From positions 12,214,001-12,278,000 of the forward strand of contig CM082581.2 of assembly GCA_040954595.2 (NCBI GenBank): 64,000 nt of DNA, given 5' to 3'. This DNA comes from Balanoglossus misakiensis (taxonomy: Eukaryota > Hemichordata). A model generated the notes under the pieces. The model searched no databases, had not been told where the DNA came from, and saw only the letters and a list, made by a program, of their open reading frames with translations. This document shows, one piece after another, positions 1-12,900 of the stretch (position 1 is its first letter; each line of letters begins with the position of its first letter). The translations under genes were made by a program, and so were the position numbers.

Positions 1-2342
1 GGACGACTGAACCTTTGAGAGATTATTATTGGCGTGTGATCTAACATTGTTCTCCTACATATGTCCAATTATTGTGACGAGCTGGCAAATTCTCGATGGA
101 CCAGATGAATTGCGTGAATGGAGAATGATTGCTAGAGGCCTTGTATTTCCTCTGGAACGTGTACAGTTTGTTTAGGTAATATGCTAATCAATGTCAGGTA
201 TGATGACTCGGTGCCGAGCACATGGGGACATAGGGTAAAATTATTTGCAGTTGAAGTATAGACCTCCTTTCTACGTAAATGTGAGAATATCTTTCCGTCT
301 TTAGTGTAGGCCTACGTGCCAAAATCATCAGCGAGCATGGAATGTTTGCATGCATAGTTACTTAATAATTCTAACTATACAGACATAAAAATAGCATTTA
401 CTAACATTCTCACATTTCGAAATAATAAAAGTTTAAAGCATATTTAATTAAACGTTTGTATTATATGTCAGCAGATTAACATTACAGATATTAAAAATGT
501 AATCCGTTCAAGTAGTTAGGCATGGAGACATTCTTTCTCCGCTAATATGCCGCCATTGTTCATTTTATCTGTCGGCGATACTGCTTTTCAAATACCTTGT
601 ACTAGTGGTGTATCGTTGTAATACAGAAATATTTCTCTATGTCTACTTTATACGCCGGATATTTGAAGCACGTAGATTGATAGGTTGTTTATCTCGCCGA
701 TATTTGCTCAATGACATTGTCAGAGCTCGACTCACGTTGATATCATACGAATACCTTTGCCCTTGGGGGCAAGGTTTCTGATGAACATTTAAGATAAAAA
801 TGTTAGTTCACTTCTCGAAAAACAGACACACACAATTGATGATTTCCACAATTGTGAAAGGTAAATAACTCACATCATCCCATTATGTAAGAAAGGGTAT
901 CAACAGCGAATGTTGTGTGGACGCAGGGGGTGAATGAAAAGAGATACATCAATGTCCTGAATGTGGTTTGATAATCATATTAATTGCAAACCCATAACGT
1001 TTGACGAGTGAATGGTGGAACGTTGATGCGAATTGCAAAAAGGGCGTTTGACGGGATGTGTTTATAGCATTGACCCAGCGAACAAGGACGAATATATACG
1101 AGTATAGCAGAGCATGTTAGAACCAGCAAAAATGCGATATTAGAAATTATGAGTTCATCTTACCCGTCAGTAACCAGTGTGATTGTAGTGGCCACGATAA
1201 AGTCAGTGTAGCGATAAGGGCACATATAAACGTATATATTGAACAGACACTGTGTTAGGACTTTAACACAGTAGGTAGGGCCTACATTTATAATTCTTTT
1301 GTGGTCCCGTTTGCCATTTTTTCAAATGATCTATTTAGCGAATACAGAATCCTTTGTATCCATTATCGCAATTTACGGAGCATGACAGTCATTTGACTTC
1401 GACCTTATAAATGCTGGTACGTGTACGTCCGTAAGTTTTTCCCCGAGAGCATGTTAGCCTCAAACTCAATACGACAACAGTATTCGGTGCGGTGTTCATT
1501 TATATTCGATGCTTGCGCACTCTTGTAAAAACTCAGTTTCTCATTAAAGTTCATCTCTGCGGAAATTATGTTGATAAAACTAGAAAATAAAGGATAGCGT
1601 CCACCGTGTTACTATAAGTGCGAAACGATATTAAACACAGGGGTTTGTTTTAACAGCAGCAAAGCTGCATATGGGTGTTGCTATAATTGGATTCAGGCCT
1701 TATTCACACTGCTGTCCAATGTCAGTGTTTCTTTTCAAACGAGAGATGTCCTCCGTTGACTATGTGCACGCGTACGAGCAAAGGCGATTTTTAAATAAGC
1801 AAGGTCGCTCGGCTAAAAACAGGGATAATGTAATATGTACTTAACATAAATAATTTCTTAGAAATTGCTTTAAGTACATTTTTGAAACGAGAACAAGCAT
1901 GATCTACGTGTGTAGCTTCACTTAGTGGGCAATTACCATCTTCTCGTTTGTCCATAACCCTTATTATGAATAACGCTTGATTTTCATATTAGAATTCATC
2001 AGCTAATAATGACTATAAATAATTAAATATAAGCCTTAACAAATTATGAAATGTATTAAGTACTTCAGTTTACTGTGCTATCTAACAGTTATTTTACACA
2101 CTCAGTAAACGTGACATGAATGAAAAGTATAATTTGTTGAAGGTACACCTGGGGTTTCTGTGAAATAGGATAGAGTGTCTCGTAATTTGTTCACAGTTGT
2201 CATATAATTTAAGCTGGCACACACAGTCTAATGTGAAGAGACAAACACAGTTTCGTGTTTTAAGAGAAGGAAAAACTGAGTGCATGATAAAGTAAGCGGC
2301 AGCTATAACAGACAGATAGCACCATAAGTGTAAATTACTTAC
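1..2342. other. No recognised gene; likely intron of the left-edge receptor gene
   Basis: AT-rich sequence without any long open frame or recognisable protein similarity on either strand. If the signal-peptide exon at 2343-2442 is real, this stretch is the first intron of that minus-strand gene, whose remaining exons lie to the left of the window. I saw no RNA gene or tandem array in it. Confidence 0.5.
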
Positions 2343-2442
2343 CTTCTGAAAGAATGGCAACAAAACAAGCAAGCGTCAGGCAATGAAGGAGTAAAATATT
2401 GTTTCTGTGAGGTAAGCTTCGTCTAAGGATTTGGACCAACAT
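2343..2442 (-). CDS. Probable first coding exon (signal peptide) of a second Cys-loop receptor gene, partial
   Basis: On the minus strand an ATG at 2442 opens 33 codons that end in a strong donor (G|gtaagtaa), leaving intron phase 1. The peptide begins MLVQILRRSLPHRNN and continues with a hydrophobic stretch (ILLLHCLTLACFVAILSE), which is what a secretion signal looks like. The complete receptor gene at 5032-8684 has the same design: a short signal-peptide exon ending in a single G, phase 1. I therefore infer a tandem paralogue reading off the left edge. No receptor-domain exon is visible, so the family assignment rests on position, strand, phase and signal peptide only. It could be the first exon of any secreted or membrane protein. 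Confidence 0.45.
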
Positions 2443-5031
2443 GTTGATTTTTTATCCGGTTGTTCCGATCAAGTACTCATCGCACCAGTAATGGATTGAG
2501 GCAATGATGTGTGTACGTTGCTCAAAGAGTTAAACCATCTCAGTTGACATCATTTTCTCGGCAGTGTGCAGGGATGCGTGGCCGCGTGCAGTCGAGTCGC
2601 ACACAGGCGAGTACTGTACGAAAGTGGTACATACGTCACCACAGGGCCCGATCATCTCTCCAACAATGTTCAGTCTCTCAGTCTGGTCCGTAGGTAGTTA
2701 ATCCCCCCCAAGTCCGGCGTAATTTATCAAACAGCGATCGCTCACAAACCTAGGGATGTTTGTCTGAACTGGACTTTTCAACCAAGGATATCACATTGTG
2801 ACGGAGATCAGACCCGCACTTTTGTGTTCCTATTCAAAGAAACCGCCAAAACAATTTCCGAGCACTTATTGTTCTGGAAAAAATGATAAAGGGATACAGG
2901 GAACATTCCCATGACAAAATGAACAAAACGCGATGATGATGGTTACCTCAAAAAAAACAAACAATAATAATTATCTGTTTCATCTTGTGCAGTTCATTGT
3001 ACTCGTTTGTCCTTGTCTCGTTTGATTTTGTTTTGTATACATGTACATGTATCTATACATGTATCTACATGTATATACACGTTCTGCAGTTTTTAATCGG
3101 TGCTTTATTACAGTATATGAAAGAAAGTATCGTTTTTATTAACATCTGCCAATTCTTTTTTCGTACCCACGAACGCGTCGAGGGTTATCCAGCGCGCATG
3201 AACAAGGGACTAAGAAACTCAAGGAAATGGGAAGCAAATTTGCATATTTTATCATCATCGGGAGATGAGAGTAGGGAGAATTACGCGGCTGCTCACAACA
3301 TGGCGAACTGACATGAACACATTTTTGAAAGTGGCCTAGCTAACATCTATTTAGAATATCGAAAGAAGAGAAGTTGGTCTTTTTTTGACAGGACATAGCA
3401 TTTATTTTGGACAGAGAGCATACAACTGTGTTGGTGAATTTTATCACGAACTTTTGTATAATTCTCGTGCAGGCGGTTTTCATCAGATCACATCTAATTG
3501 TGCTCCAGGGTTGCTCTAAATTAAGAAACCACCGGGACGCTGTGGATATATTTAATGGCACGTATGTTTAATATGATATCAAACATCCACCATACAGTCA
3601 TGTCAAAGGAGTAAAACTTGTGCGCCCGCAGGCGACGGTATGTCAGGGTTTTGGTCGTAATTTGAGCGACGACGTTTTGAGCGGACATAATTTAATGAAA
3701 AAACCACCGAAATTCAAGGATTGTTTTTATTGCTTTCCCAAGAAAACAAGAAGTGCCGTGAGTGATGTATTTGTAATTGCATTTTTCTGTGCAATGCAAT
3801 CCTGTCCATCGAAAAGTGCCGGCGACAAGTTGACGGGTAGCCTCGGCTGGAGTCTTGAACGCACATGCGCAAAGGGATATTGAGATCCGCGTTGACTGGC
3901 TGCCTCAAGACAGTAATTTCACCAGTACGCTCCTTAAATTATTCGCATTTGTGAGAATTGCTTCCACCTGAAATTAGTATCACATTTAGCCCATCAAAGA
4001 TGTTTTTTGCTCGAACTCCGATATAATTGCCAACGGATATGGATGTCTGTCAATATCTGTTAAGCTAAGCTAAGTTTCCTGTGGAAGTCATTCTCACAAA
4101 TGGTTTCGATTACATGTAAATCTTTTGAACGCAGAAAATCCTGGTGGACTAAAGAATATGAACTATAGGCCCAAATAAGTCAAATTATAACAGCGTGTAG
4201 CAGGACACTTTTAATTGCGGATGACTTTCAACTATCGTCCTGTTTTTGAAGATAACACGAACTGATCTTTGTGAAAATTTAAGGACATTGGGAGTTAACC
4301 TGAGTCTTTTGACAGTGAATCTCTGGAGATCTTTCGCACGTAAAAATAATATAAGCCTAATTGATCTTTGACCATTGACAAGCATCCTCTCCCTGGTGCA
4401 TATCATACTCCACATGAGACACATTTTCGAAATATCTGTTTCGTTAAAATAACACAATAATTTGCGATGATTCAGCTCGACCACAGAGATTGTTGTTTAT
4501 ATTTTGATGACCAATTACATCCAATTTCTTCCGCTGCTGTGAAATTTTGTCAAGGACAAGGTTAAAGGACAGGTTTCTGAGGACAGGAGTCCAAGTAAAT
4601 CTTATGACCATAACAATAAGTGTGATTGTTATATTTACTAAAATATTATTTTGTAATTGCAAAAAAACTGTTTAAAGTTTGAAAAAATACATTCATCATT
4701 AGTCACAATGTTATGTTCTACTCGTGCGTCAACTAAAAGAATACAGTCACATCTAATTTACATATATCTATATATTTTTTCCAATACATGTACATGATAG
4801 CTTCTTAAACGCAATATAAAAAAACTTACAAAAATCATAATTTTGTTATTAATCATTTCGATCTGAAGAAATAATAGCTTTTGTTATCATCAGACCTCAG
4901 AAACATAGACCGTCGATACACACACGTCTCTTGGTGAAAGAGTACTATCAGTTAATTAATATCAAGGGTCTTCAAGTATCCGTGCTTTTCTCCATAAAGG
5001 TTATTTATGCACACAGAAAGCATTGAATGCT
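2443..5031. other. Intergenic stretch between two minus-strand genes
   Basis: No supported gene. Short open frames here lack splice context and recognisable similarity. An ACATGTA-rich patch lies at about 3037-3080 (alternating tacatgta and tctacatgta words). The right end should include the 3' untranslated region of the receptor gene; I found no clear AATAAA on the minus strand there. Confidence 0.6.
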
Positions 5032-6369
5032 TCAATCACGTTGCATCAGTATGCCGAGCGAACCAATGAATATTGTGAGCGTGACAAGGTATAAGCATAT
5101 TCTGTCCACAACAATTGCAAGGTGCTTCCACTCGTCCAAGATCTGTAGAAAGAATGAAAGATAGTCAGTTAGACGAGACTAGAGTGCGATGCAGATTTTT
5201 GTGAAATCTGAATTTTCTGTACATAGACATGATGCGATTTATCAACTTACCCTGCATTCTGAACGTTTTTTCAACTTCCTCTCGTGTTGAAATTTCATAA
5301 ACTGCATCACCACTTTCTCGAAGTTGGAACTGCCGTCCCCGTCTTCGGTCGCTGTCGTCGTCACTTTGCTTTTGATGCAATTTAGTGAGGAGAGGTGTCC
5401 GATGCTTATTTTGTTGTCTTGGATCAGAAGTACATCATCCTTTTTGTCAACTTCCAAGAAGCTGTCACCGTCAACCGCGCTTTCTTTTTCAGGAATGGGC
5501 ACCACAGAGTTCCTTCCTATATTCAATTGACGGGGCGGTTCGTGTTCTTGAGTGAACTTTTCCCCAAGCAGCAGATATTTGGGCAAAATTTGCAGGAAAA
5601 ACCTTCTGACCCAGGGTTTCATAGGGTACTGCTTGGTAGAACGATGATGGAGGTTGATTATGATCACCGTAGCGACCACTGACACGGTCGTGATGGCCAG
5701 GACGAACAACAGGTATGTACCAATCAGAGGCGACGTGTCAGAAGTGGCCGGCATGATTTCCGCGATCAGGAGACTGAAAATGGAGACCGAAATGAGGATC
5801 GATATGCAGAGTGTTATTTTCTCGCCGCTATCAGAAGGCAAGTAAAAGGTGAAGACGGTCAAGAAAGAGAAAGCGATGCAGGGGATCACGATGTTTAACA
5901 GGTAAAACAACGGGCGCCTCTGCAAATGCAAATTGTATACGATGACGCTGTAAGCTTCGTCCGGACAACATTCATCGAAGTCTAGAAACGCGTGGACCGT
6001 GCTCTCGTTTGGGAAGGTCCATTCTACGTTGTCTATGTAGTTCTCCGTCGGCACGTAGTCATTTACCGGGTTGAGGATAATCATGCTGGCGTCGAAATCC
6101 CAGGGACCGAATGACATCGGACAGACCTGATGGTCAAATGGGAAGTACGTCACATCAATAGTGCAAGGGCTGACCAGTTTGGCCGGAGGAACCATCCACA
6201 CCTCTCCGTAGTAATAGACGGTGACGTACTTCCAAGTTGGTAAAAGTTGCTGACCATCACCACTGTAAGAAAAAAGACAGTAATAAGATCAAAAATCTAA
6301 GTAGCAGTGAGTTTTCTAGAAATCCCAAGAGGTAGATTCGAAGTAATGTTTATCGCATGTACCCATTAA

Positions 6370-6449
<80 letters not shown>

Positions 6450-8684
6450 GCTAATTACCTGTTGTCCAAAACAAGGTCTGGATACCAAAACCATTCAAAC
6501 GGCACAGTGACGGATTCAATATTGCTGTAATTAGAAGGGTCCCACTGCAGACGATAGTCTATCCAATACTACAAGGGGAAAAGTTAACACGTAATCAGCT
6601 AAATTGCCTAGAACACTCGGAACAAAACAAACATAAACTGTGTAATTTTGTATTGCTGATAAAGTAAACTCTAGCCAGAATATTCTGGTGGCGATTAATT
6701 TTATTTAGGGATAACACGGCGGATATGGTCGCCATCATCCTTACCTGATTGAGCCAAACACGTGTGGTGATCAGCTGATTCTTCTCATCCTGTTCGTGAG
6801 GAAAACACAAAATATAATTGAAATGTCATGCTCCCAGCGGTATGTTTTAACAATTGATGCCGTGGTTTCCTCATAATAATTGCCTGCCAATCAAATTTGG
6901 ATTTATCTACGGTTGATAAGCCAAATAAAACAATCTTGATTAGGGGGTCATAATTTTCCTGAGATTGGCAGAAATCGACTTACCACGTCCATGATTTGAT
7001 TGACAGATAACCCGAAGTTCATGATTATTGGAGTGTTAGTTTCATTGAGGGGTATAACATTTTTGTTGTAGCTTGCAAAGATATCCGTCTGTAACCTTCC
7101 AATTTCATCTGAATATAATGCACAGGTTCCACCTGAAAGGGAAAAGAAAACCGATTTAGTCTATCCGGAAAAGATTATCTATGATTGTTCAGACGCTGCA
7201 GGGTCACACGACAAAAAGAAAACAACGTCCCGTCCATAATCATGTCTAATATGCACTGTATTGTATGATGCCAGTGGATTTAGATCCAGGGTGTGGAAGT
7301 TACCAAGTTAATATAACAATTTTAACTAAATAGCTTCAGTACAAATTTTTCATGGCTAAAACAGAACACAAAAACCGACATTCCTGGTAAATGTAGTGTG
7401 CGATGAATATTTTATCGATTGTCCGCATTACGTAAGCATTATCGATCATTTCCGTCCAAGCTGAAGGAATTAAATGAATTACTTAGACTGTGCACACAAA
7501 AACCACTCATGCAATGATAATGGCAACTTTTGGTTAATCGATTTCGATATATCAGTCGACATTCTTTTCTGATGGCTTTACTTCTTATTAATTACTTTTC
7601 TGGTGTTGGGTTTCAGTTAATATAGCGATGACTATGACCAAATGTAAAAAGTAATTATTGTAAAATCGGTATTAATATTAGGTGATTTACAGCCTTGTCG
7701 CGTGTCATGGTCACAGTAATTATACAACAAAATTGACTTTGTCTCATTTAGAAGTGGCCATATAATGTATACGCCACGACGTCTGTTGATTCAACTGATT
7801 GATCGTCTGGGGAAACGGAGTTAATCTCTACAGTGATCTGCAAGGCAAATGTTGTTTGTCTGTCCAGACGGTGGCGCTTATTTAATACTCTGCTTTCGGT
7901 AATCGCTGCGATTATGTTCAATTGTGGCATTGAGCAGTTATAGAACTATGCGGTCTATACTAAGACTTGTCAGTTTGTTTAACTAGCCTGTCCAATAACA
8001 GTTCCCTACGCTGAACTTAAATAATTGTCACAAACGACCAGTCAAAGCCAGACTGGACATTAAGTTTTCTCCTTTAACTAAAGAGAGTTTTACACCATCG
8101 CAGAAGGGTGTGGAAAACGGTTTCTTTCAACTTGCTTTCAGGTAATCAACCCAACCACTGTCCCATTGAAATCGATCGCAACAGGAATACCCGGACCGCA
8201 AGCAGTTGACTAAGAAAGCATTGTTTTACACGTCACCATCGTAAATATTTAAATATTTCAAAAACGTTTCTTGCAGAAAGCTGTTTTACAATCGGCAATT
8301 AAGTCGGGTTTACTTTTCGATTCCAATGTTAACAAAGAGCATGAATATCACTTGCATTCAGTATGAAGTTTAAAAATCATCTTCTTCTCGTGACTTATCA
8401 TGCGAAGCATGTCGTTTCGACGGTTGACGATTTCTCAAAACTAGTCGTAGAATAAGTACTCAATAAACGCAGTTTATACAGAAAAAAATACGCCGATATC
8501 TTTCGTAACTTAACATTTAACATTGCTTAATGACACATATACTCTGTGCCTTATCCTCGTGTGAAATTTACGACATGAGCGGGCATGGCACTGCTCGGCA
8601 AAAATTTCGCTCACCTGTTGATAGTAACACTATAAGAAGTGCGTGGAACAACATGCAACTGGCAGAGTTCAGGAAGGGCGTCAT
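5032..8684 (-). CDS. Nicotinic acetylcholine receptor-like subunit, alpha type (pentameric Cys-loop ligand-gated cation channel)
   Basis: Coding exons on the minus strand are 8684-8615, 7132-6984, 6789-6745, 6568-6459, 6262-5251 and 5142-5032. All have GT-AG borders and compatible phases and give 498 residues. Residues 1-24 are a signal peptide. The extracellular domain has loop D Trp90, a 13-residue Cys loop (C158 to C172, with FPFDHQ inside), loop B Trp179 and the vicinal pair C223-C224 that marks alpha subunits. Four membrane segments follow: M1 around 243-265, M2 around 274-292, M3 just after, and M4 in the last exon. The long M3-M4 loop is in exon 5. Glu272 before M2 and Glu293 after it match the cation-selective rings. 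Odd points: loop A carries Asp123 where Tyr is usual, Asp221 sits at the loop C position usually Tyr, and the pore 9' residue is Ile282 instead of Leu. Family assignment is firm; the ligand is not known. Confidence 0.93.
6370..6449. repeat. (AAC)n microsatellite inside a receptor intron
   Basis: About 27 tandem AAC units (GTT on the coding strand) fill much of the 196-bp intron between receptor exons 4 and 5. The run starts about 10 bp inside the intron from the exon 4 donor, so length changes could affect splicing. Confidence 0.95.
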
Positions 8685-9350
8685 ACTGGATATATCATAA
8701 CACAGGTTTTGGACCATCCAATCCGACAGCTTTGGGTAAAACTCGATCAGATGAAAACTTTGTCTTAACTGACGCGTATCCGTTCGACTTAAGTTCTCAC
8801 AACACTGATGAAAGGCTTAATTCTCTGCCGCCAATGTTTAGTTTGTCGCCAGGAAACAATAGGACTGCCGCATGACAAAAGATGCGAATCTACGTAATGC
8901 TATTGATTGGCACAATGGACTACATTTCCAGCCTTTCAATTATAAATTTAATCGATCACCAAGACACTAGTTCGTGTTGCCTGTTCGAAATAGGACGCCC
9001 CCAGGGACGAAAAGGCTAGATTCGTGTGTTTTCACCATCCGCAACGCAAAAGTGCTCATAGAAAATGTTAAACTATTTGTGAAATGAACGGTCAGTACTT
9101 TGAAACAAACCCTCAAAATGATAAAACAGATCATGGTTTCTGTAGATAACAGATGAAAATTATAACTTTCTTTATTCTGTTCCCATGCAGATGTTGGATA
9201 TGCTGAGAGGAGAATAAGCGGTTGTCCGAGCAAATAGAAGACACACAGCAGAATACTGGTCTCATAAACGACTGAAGTTCATTGTTATGTACTTGTGTTG
9301 TTTTGATGTAATTTGTAAAATAAATATCGTTATTAGCCCGATAGCTAATA
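8685..9350. other. Receptor upstream region before the satellite
   Basis: This is the only unique sequence between the receptor start codon and the satellite. It should hold the receptor 5' untranslated region and promoter if no further 5' exon exists beyond the array. No TATA box or other clear element could be assigned, and short open frames here have no recognisable similarity. Confidence 0.5.
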
Positions 9351-9934
9351 AACGCTCAAAAAATAATAACAAACTCTCGACTTTGAAAATTTTGCTCATT
9401 TTGGCATTTTCATGTCATATGCATAGGTTATAGGTCATGAACGCTCAAAAAATGACAAATTCTCGAATTTAAAAAAATTGCTCATTTTGGCATTTTCATG
9501 TCATATGCATTGGTTATAGCTCATGAACGCTCAAAAAATGACAAATTCTGGACCTTGAAAATTTTGCTCATTTTGTCATTTCCATGTCATATGCATGGGT
9601 TATAGCTCATGAACGCTCAAAAAATGACAAATTCTCGACTTTGAAAATTTTGCTCATTTTAAAATTTTCATGTCATATGCATGGGTTATAGCTCATGAAC
9701 GCTCAAAAATGACAAATTCTCGACTTTGAAAATTTTGCTCATTTTAAAATTTTAAGGTCATATGCATGGGTTATAGCTCATGAACGCTCAAAAATGACAA
9801 ATTCTCGACTTTGAAAATTTTGCTCATTTTGGCACTTTCATGTCATATGCATGGGTTATAGCTCATGAACGCTCAAAAATGACAAATTCTCGACTTTGAA
9901 AATTTTGCTCATTTTCTTCATTTTTTGAAAAAAA
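9351..9934. repeat. Left flank of satellite: about seven diverged 86-bp units
   Basis: Units follow the pattern atgggttatagctcatgaac, gctcaaaaaatgacaaattc, tcgactttgaaaattttgct, cattttggcattttcatgtc, atatgc (86 bp). Copies differ from each other by several substitutions and small indels (runs of five or six A, ggca versus aaaa). They share the block atgggttatagctcatgaa and the block around tcgactttg with the 87-bp core unit, so both are one family. The switch to core units falls at about 9905-9940, in a unit that begins as the 86-bp type and ends as the core type. Confidence 0.93.
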
Positions 9935-12900
9935 TCATGGGTTATAGCTCATGAAAATCATCCAAAAATGAGAATTTTTCGACTTTGCGGAATTTCAAAA
10001 TTTGGCCGATTTTTGAAAAAATCATGGGTTATAGCTCATGAAAATCATCCAAAAATGAGAATTTTTCGACTTTGCGTAATTTCAAAATTTGGCCGATTTT
10101 TGAAAAAATCATGGGTTATAGCTCATGAAAATCATCCAAAAATGAGAATTTTTCAACATTGCGGAATTTCAAAATTTGGCCGATTTTTGAAAAAATCATG
10201 GGTTATAGCTCATGAAAATCATCCAAAAATGAGAATTTTTCGACATTGCGGAATTTCAAAATTTGGCCGATTTTTGAAAAAATCATGGGTTATAGCTCAT
10301 GAAAATCATCCAAAAATGAGAATTTTTCGACTTTGCGGAATTTCAAAATTTGGCCGATTTTTGAAAAAATCATGGGTTATAGCTCATGAAAATCATCCAA
10401 AAATGAGAATTTTTCGAGTTTGCGGAATTTCAAAATTTGGCCGATTTTTGAAAAAATCATGGGTTATAGCTCATGAAAATCAACCAAAAATGAGAATTTT
10501 TCGAGTTTGCGGAATTTCAAAATTTGGCCGATTTTTGAAAAAATCATGGGTTATAGCTCATGAAAATCAACCAAAAATGAGAATTTTTCGAGTTTGCGGA
10601 ATTTCAAAATTTGGCCGATTTTTGAAAAAATCATGGGTTATAGCTCATGAAAATCATCCAAAAATGAGAATTTTTCGAGTTTGCGGAATTTCAAAATTTG
10701 GCCGATTTTTGAAAAAATCATGGGTTATAGCTCATGAAAATCATCCAAAAATGAGAATTTTTCGACTTTGCGGAATTTCAAAATTTGGCCGATTTTTGAA
10801 AAAATCATGGGTTATAGCTCATGAAAATCATCCAAAAATGAGAATTTTTCGACTTTGCGGAATTTCAAAATTTGGCCGATTTTTGAAAAAATCATGGGTT
10901 ATAGCTCATGAAAATCAACCAAAATGAGAATTATTCGACTTTGCGGAATTATAAAATTTGGCCGATTTTTGAAAAAATCATGGGTTATAGCTCATGAAAA
11001 TCATCCAAAAATGAGAATTTTTCGACTTTGCGGAATTTCAAAATTTGGCCGATTTTTGAAAAAATCATGGGTTATAGCTCATGAAAATCATCCAAAAATG
11101 AGAATTTTTCGACTTTGCGGAATTTCAAAATTTGGCCGATTTTTGAAAAAATCATGGGTTATAGCTCATGAAAATCATCCAAAAATGAGAATTTTTCGAG
11201 TTTGCGGAATTTCAAAATTTGGCCGATTTTTGAAAAAATCATGGGTTATAGCTCATGAAAATCAACCAAAAATGAGAATTTTTCGAGTTTGCGGAATTAT
11301 AAAATTTGGCCGATTTTTGAAAAAATCATGGGTTATAGCTCATGAAAATCATCCAAAAATGAGAATTTTTCGAGTTTGCGGAATTTCAAAATTAGGCTGA
11401 TTTTTGAAAAAATCATGGGTTATATAGCTCATGAAAATCATCCAAAAATGAGAATTTTTCGACTTTGCGGAATTTCAAAATTTGGCCGATTTTTGAAAAA
11501 ATCATGGGTTATAGCTCATGAAAATCATCCAAAAATGAGAATTTTTCGAGTTTGCGGAATTTCAAAATTTGGCCGATTTTTGAAAAAATCATGGGTTATA
11601 GCTCATGAAAATCATCCAAAAATGAGAATTTTTCGACTTTGCGGAATTTCAAAATTTGGCCGATTTTTGAAAAAATCATGGGTTATAGCTCATGAAAATC
11701 ATCCAAAAATGAGAATTTTTCGACTTTACGGAATTTCAAAATTTGGCCGATTTTTGAAAAAATCATGGGTTATAGCTCATGAAAATCATCCAAAAATGAG
11801 AATTTTTCGACTTTACGGAATTTCAAAATTTGGCCGATTTTTGAAAAAATCATGGGTTATAGCTCATGAAAATCATCCAAAAATGAGAAATTTTCGAGTT
11901 TGCGGAATTTCAAAATTTGGCCGATTTTTGAAAAAATCATGGGTTATAGCTCATGAAAATCATCCAAAAATGAGAATTTTTCGAGTTTGCGGAATTTCAA
12001 AATTTGGCCGATTTTTGAAAAAATCATGGGTTATAGCTCATGAAAATCATCCAAAAATGAGAATTTTTCGAGTTTGCGGAATTTCAAAATTTGGCCGATT
12101 TTTGAAAAAATCATGGGTTATAGCTCATGAAAATCATCCAAAAATGAGAATTTTTCGACTTTGCGGAATTTCAAAATTTGACCGATTTTTGAAAAAATCA
12201 TGGGTTATAGCTCATGAAAATCAACCAAAAATGAGAATTTTTCGAGTTTGCGGAATTATAAAATTTGGCCGATTTTTGAAAAAATCATGGGTTATAGCTC
12301 ATGAAAATCATCCAAAAATGAGAATTTTTCGACTTTGCGGAATTTCAAAATTTGGCCGATTTTTGAAAAAATCATGGGTTATAGCTCATGAAAATCATCC
12401 AAAAATGAGAATTTTTCGACTTTGCGGAATTATAAAATTTGGCCGATTTTTGAAAAAATCATTGGTTATAGCTCATGAAAATCATCCAAAAATGAGAATT
12501 TTTCGACTTTGCGGAATTTCAAAATTTGGCCGATTTTTGAAAAAATCATGGGTTATAGCTCATGAAAATCATCCAAAAATGAGAATTTTTCGACTTTGCG
12601 GAATTTCAAAATTTGGCCGATTTTTGAAAAAATCATGGGTTATAGCTCATGAAAATCATCCAAAAATGAGAATTTTTCGACTTTGCGGAATTTCAAAATT
12701 TGGCCGATTTTTGAAAAAATCATGGGTTATAGCTCATGAAAATCATCCAAAAATGAGAATTTTTCGACTTTACGGAATTTCAAAATTTGGCCGATTTTTG
12801 AAAAAATCATGGGTTATAGCTCATGAAAATCATCCAAAAATGAGAATTTTTCGACTTTGCGGAATTTCAAAATTTGGCCGATTTTTGAAAAAATCATGGG

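Noticed and set aside
8967-9233. Minus-strand 88-codon frame as a further receptor exon
   Set aside because: It has no receptor similarity, and the exon at 8615-8684 supplies the signal peptide in the right phase.
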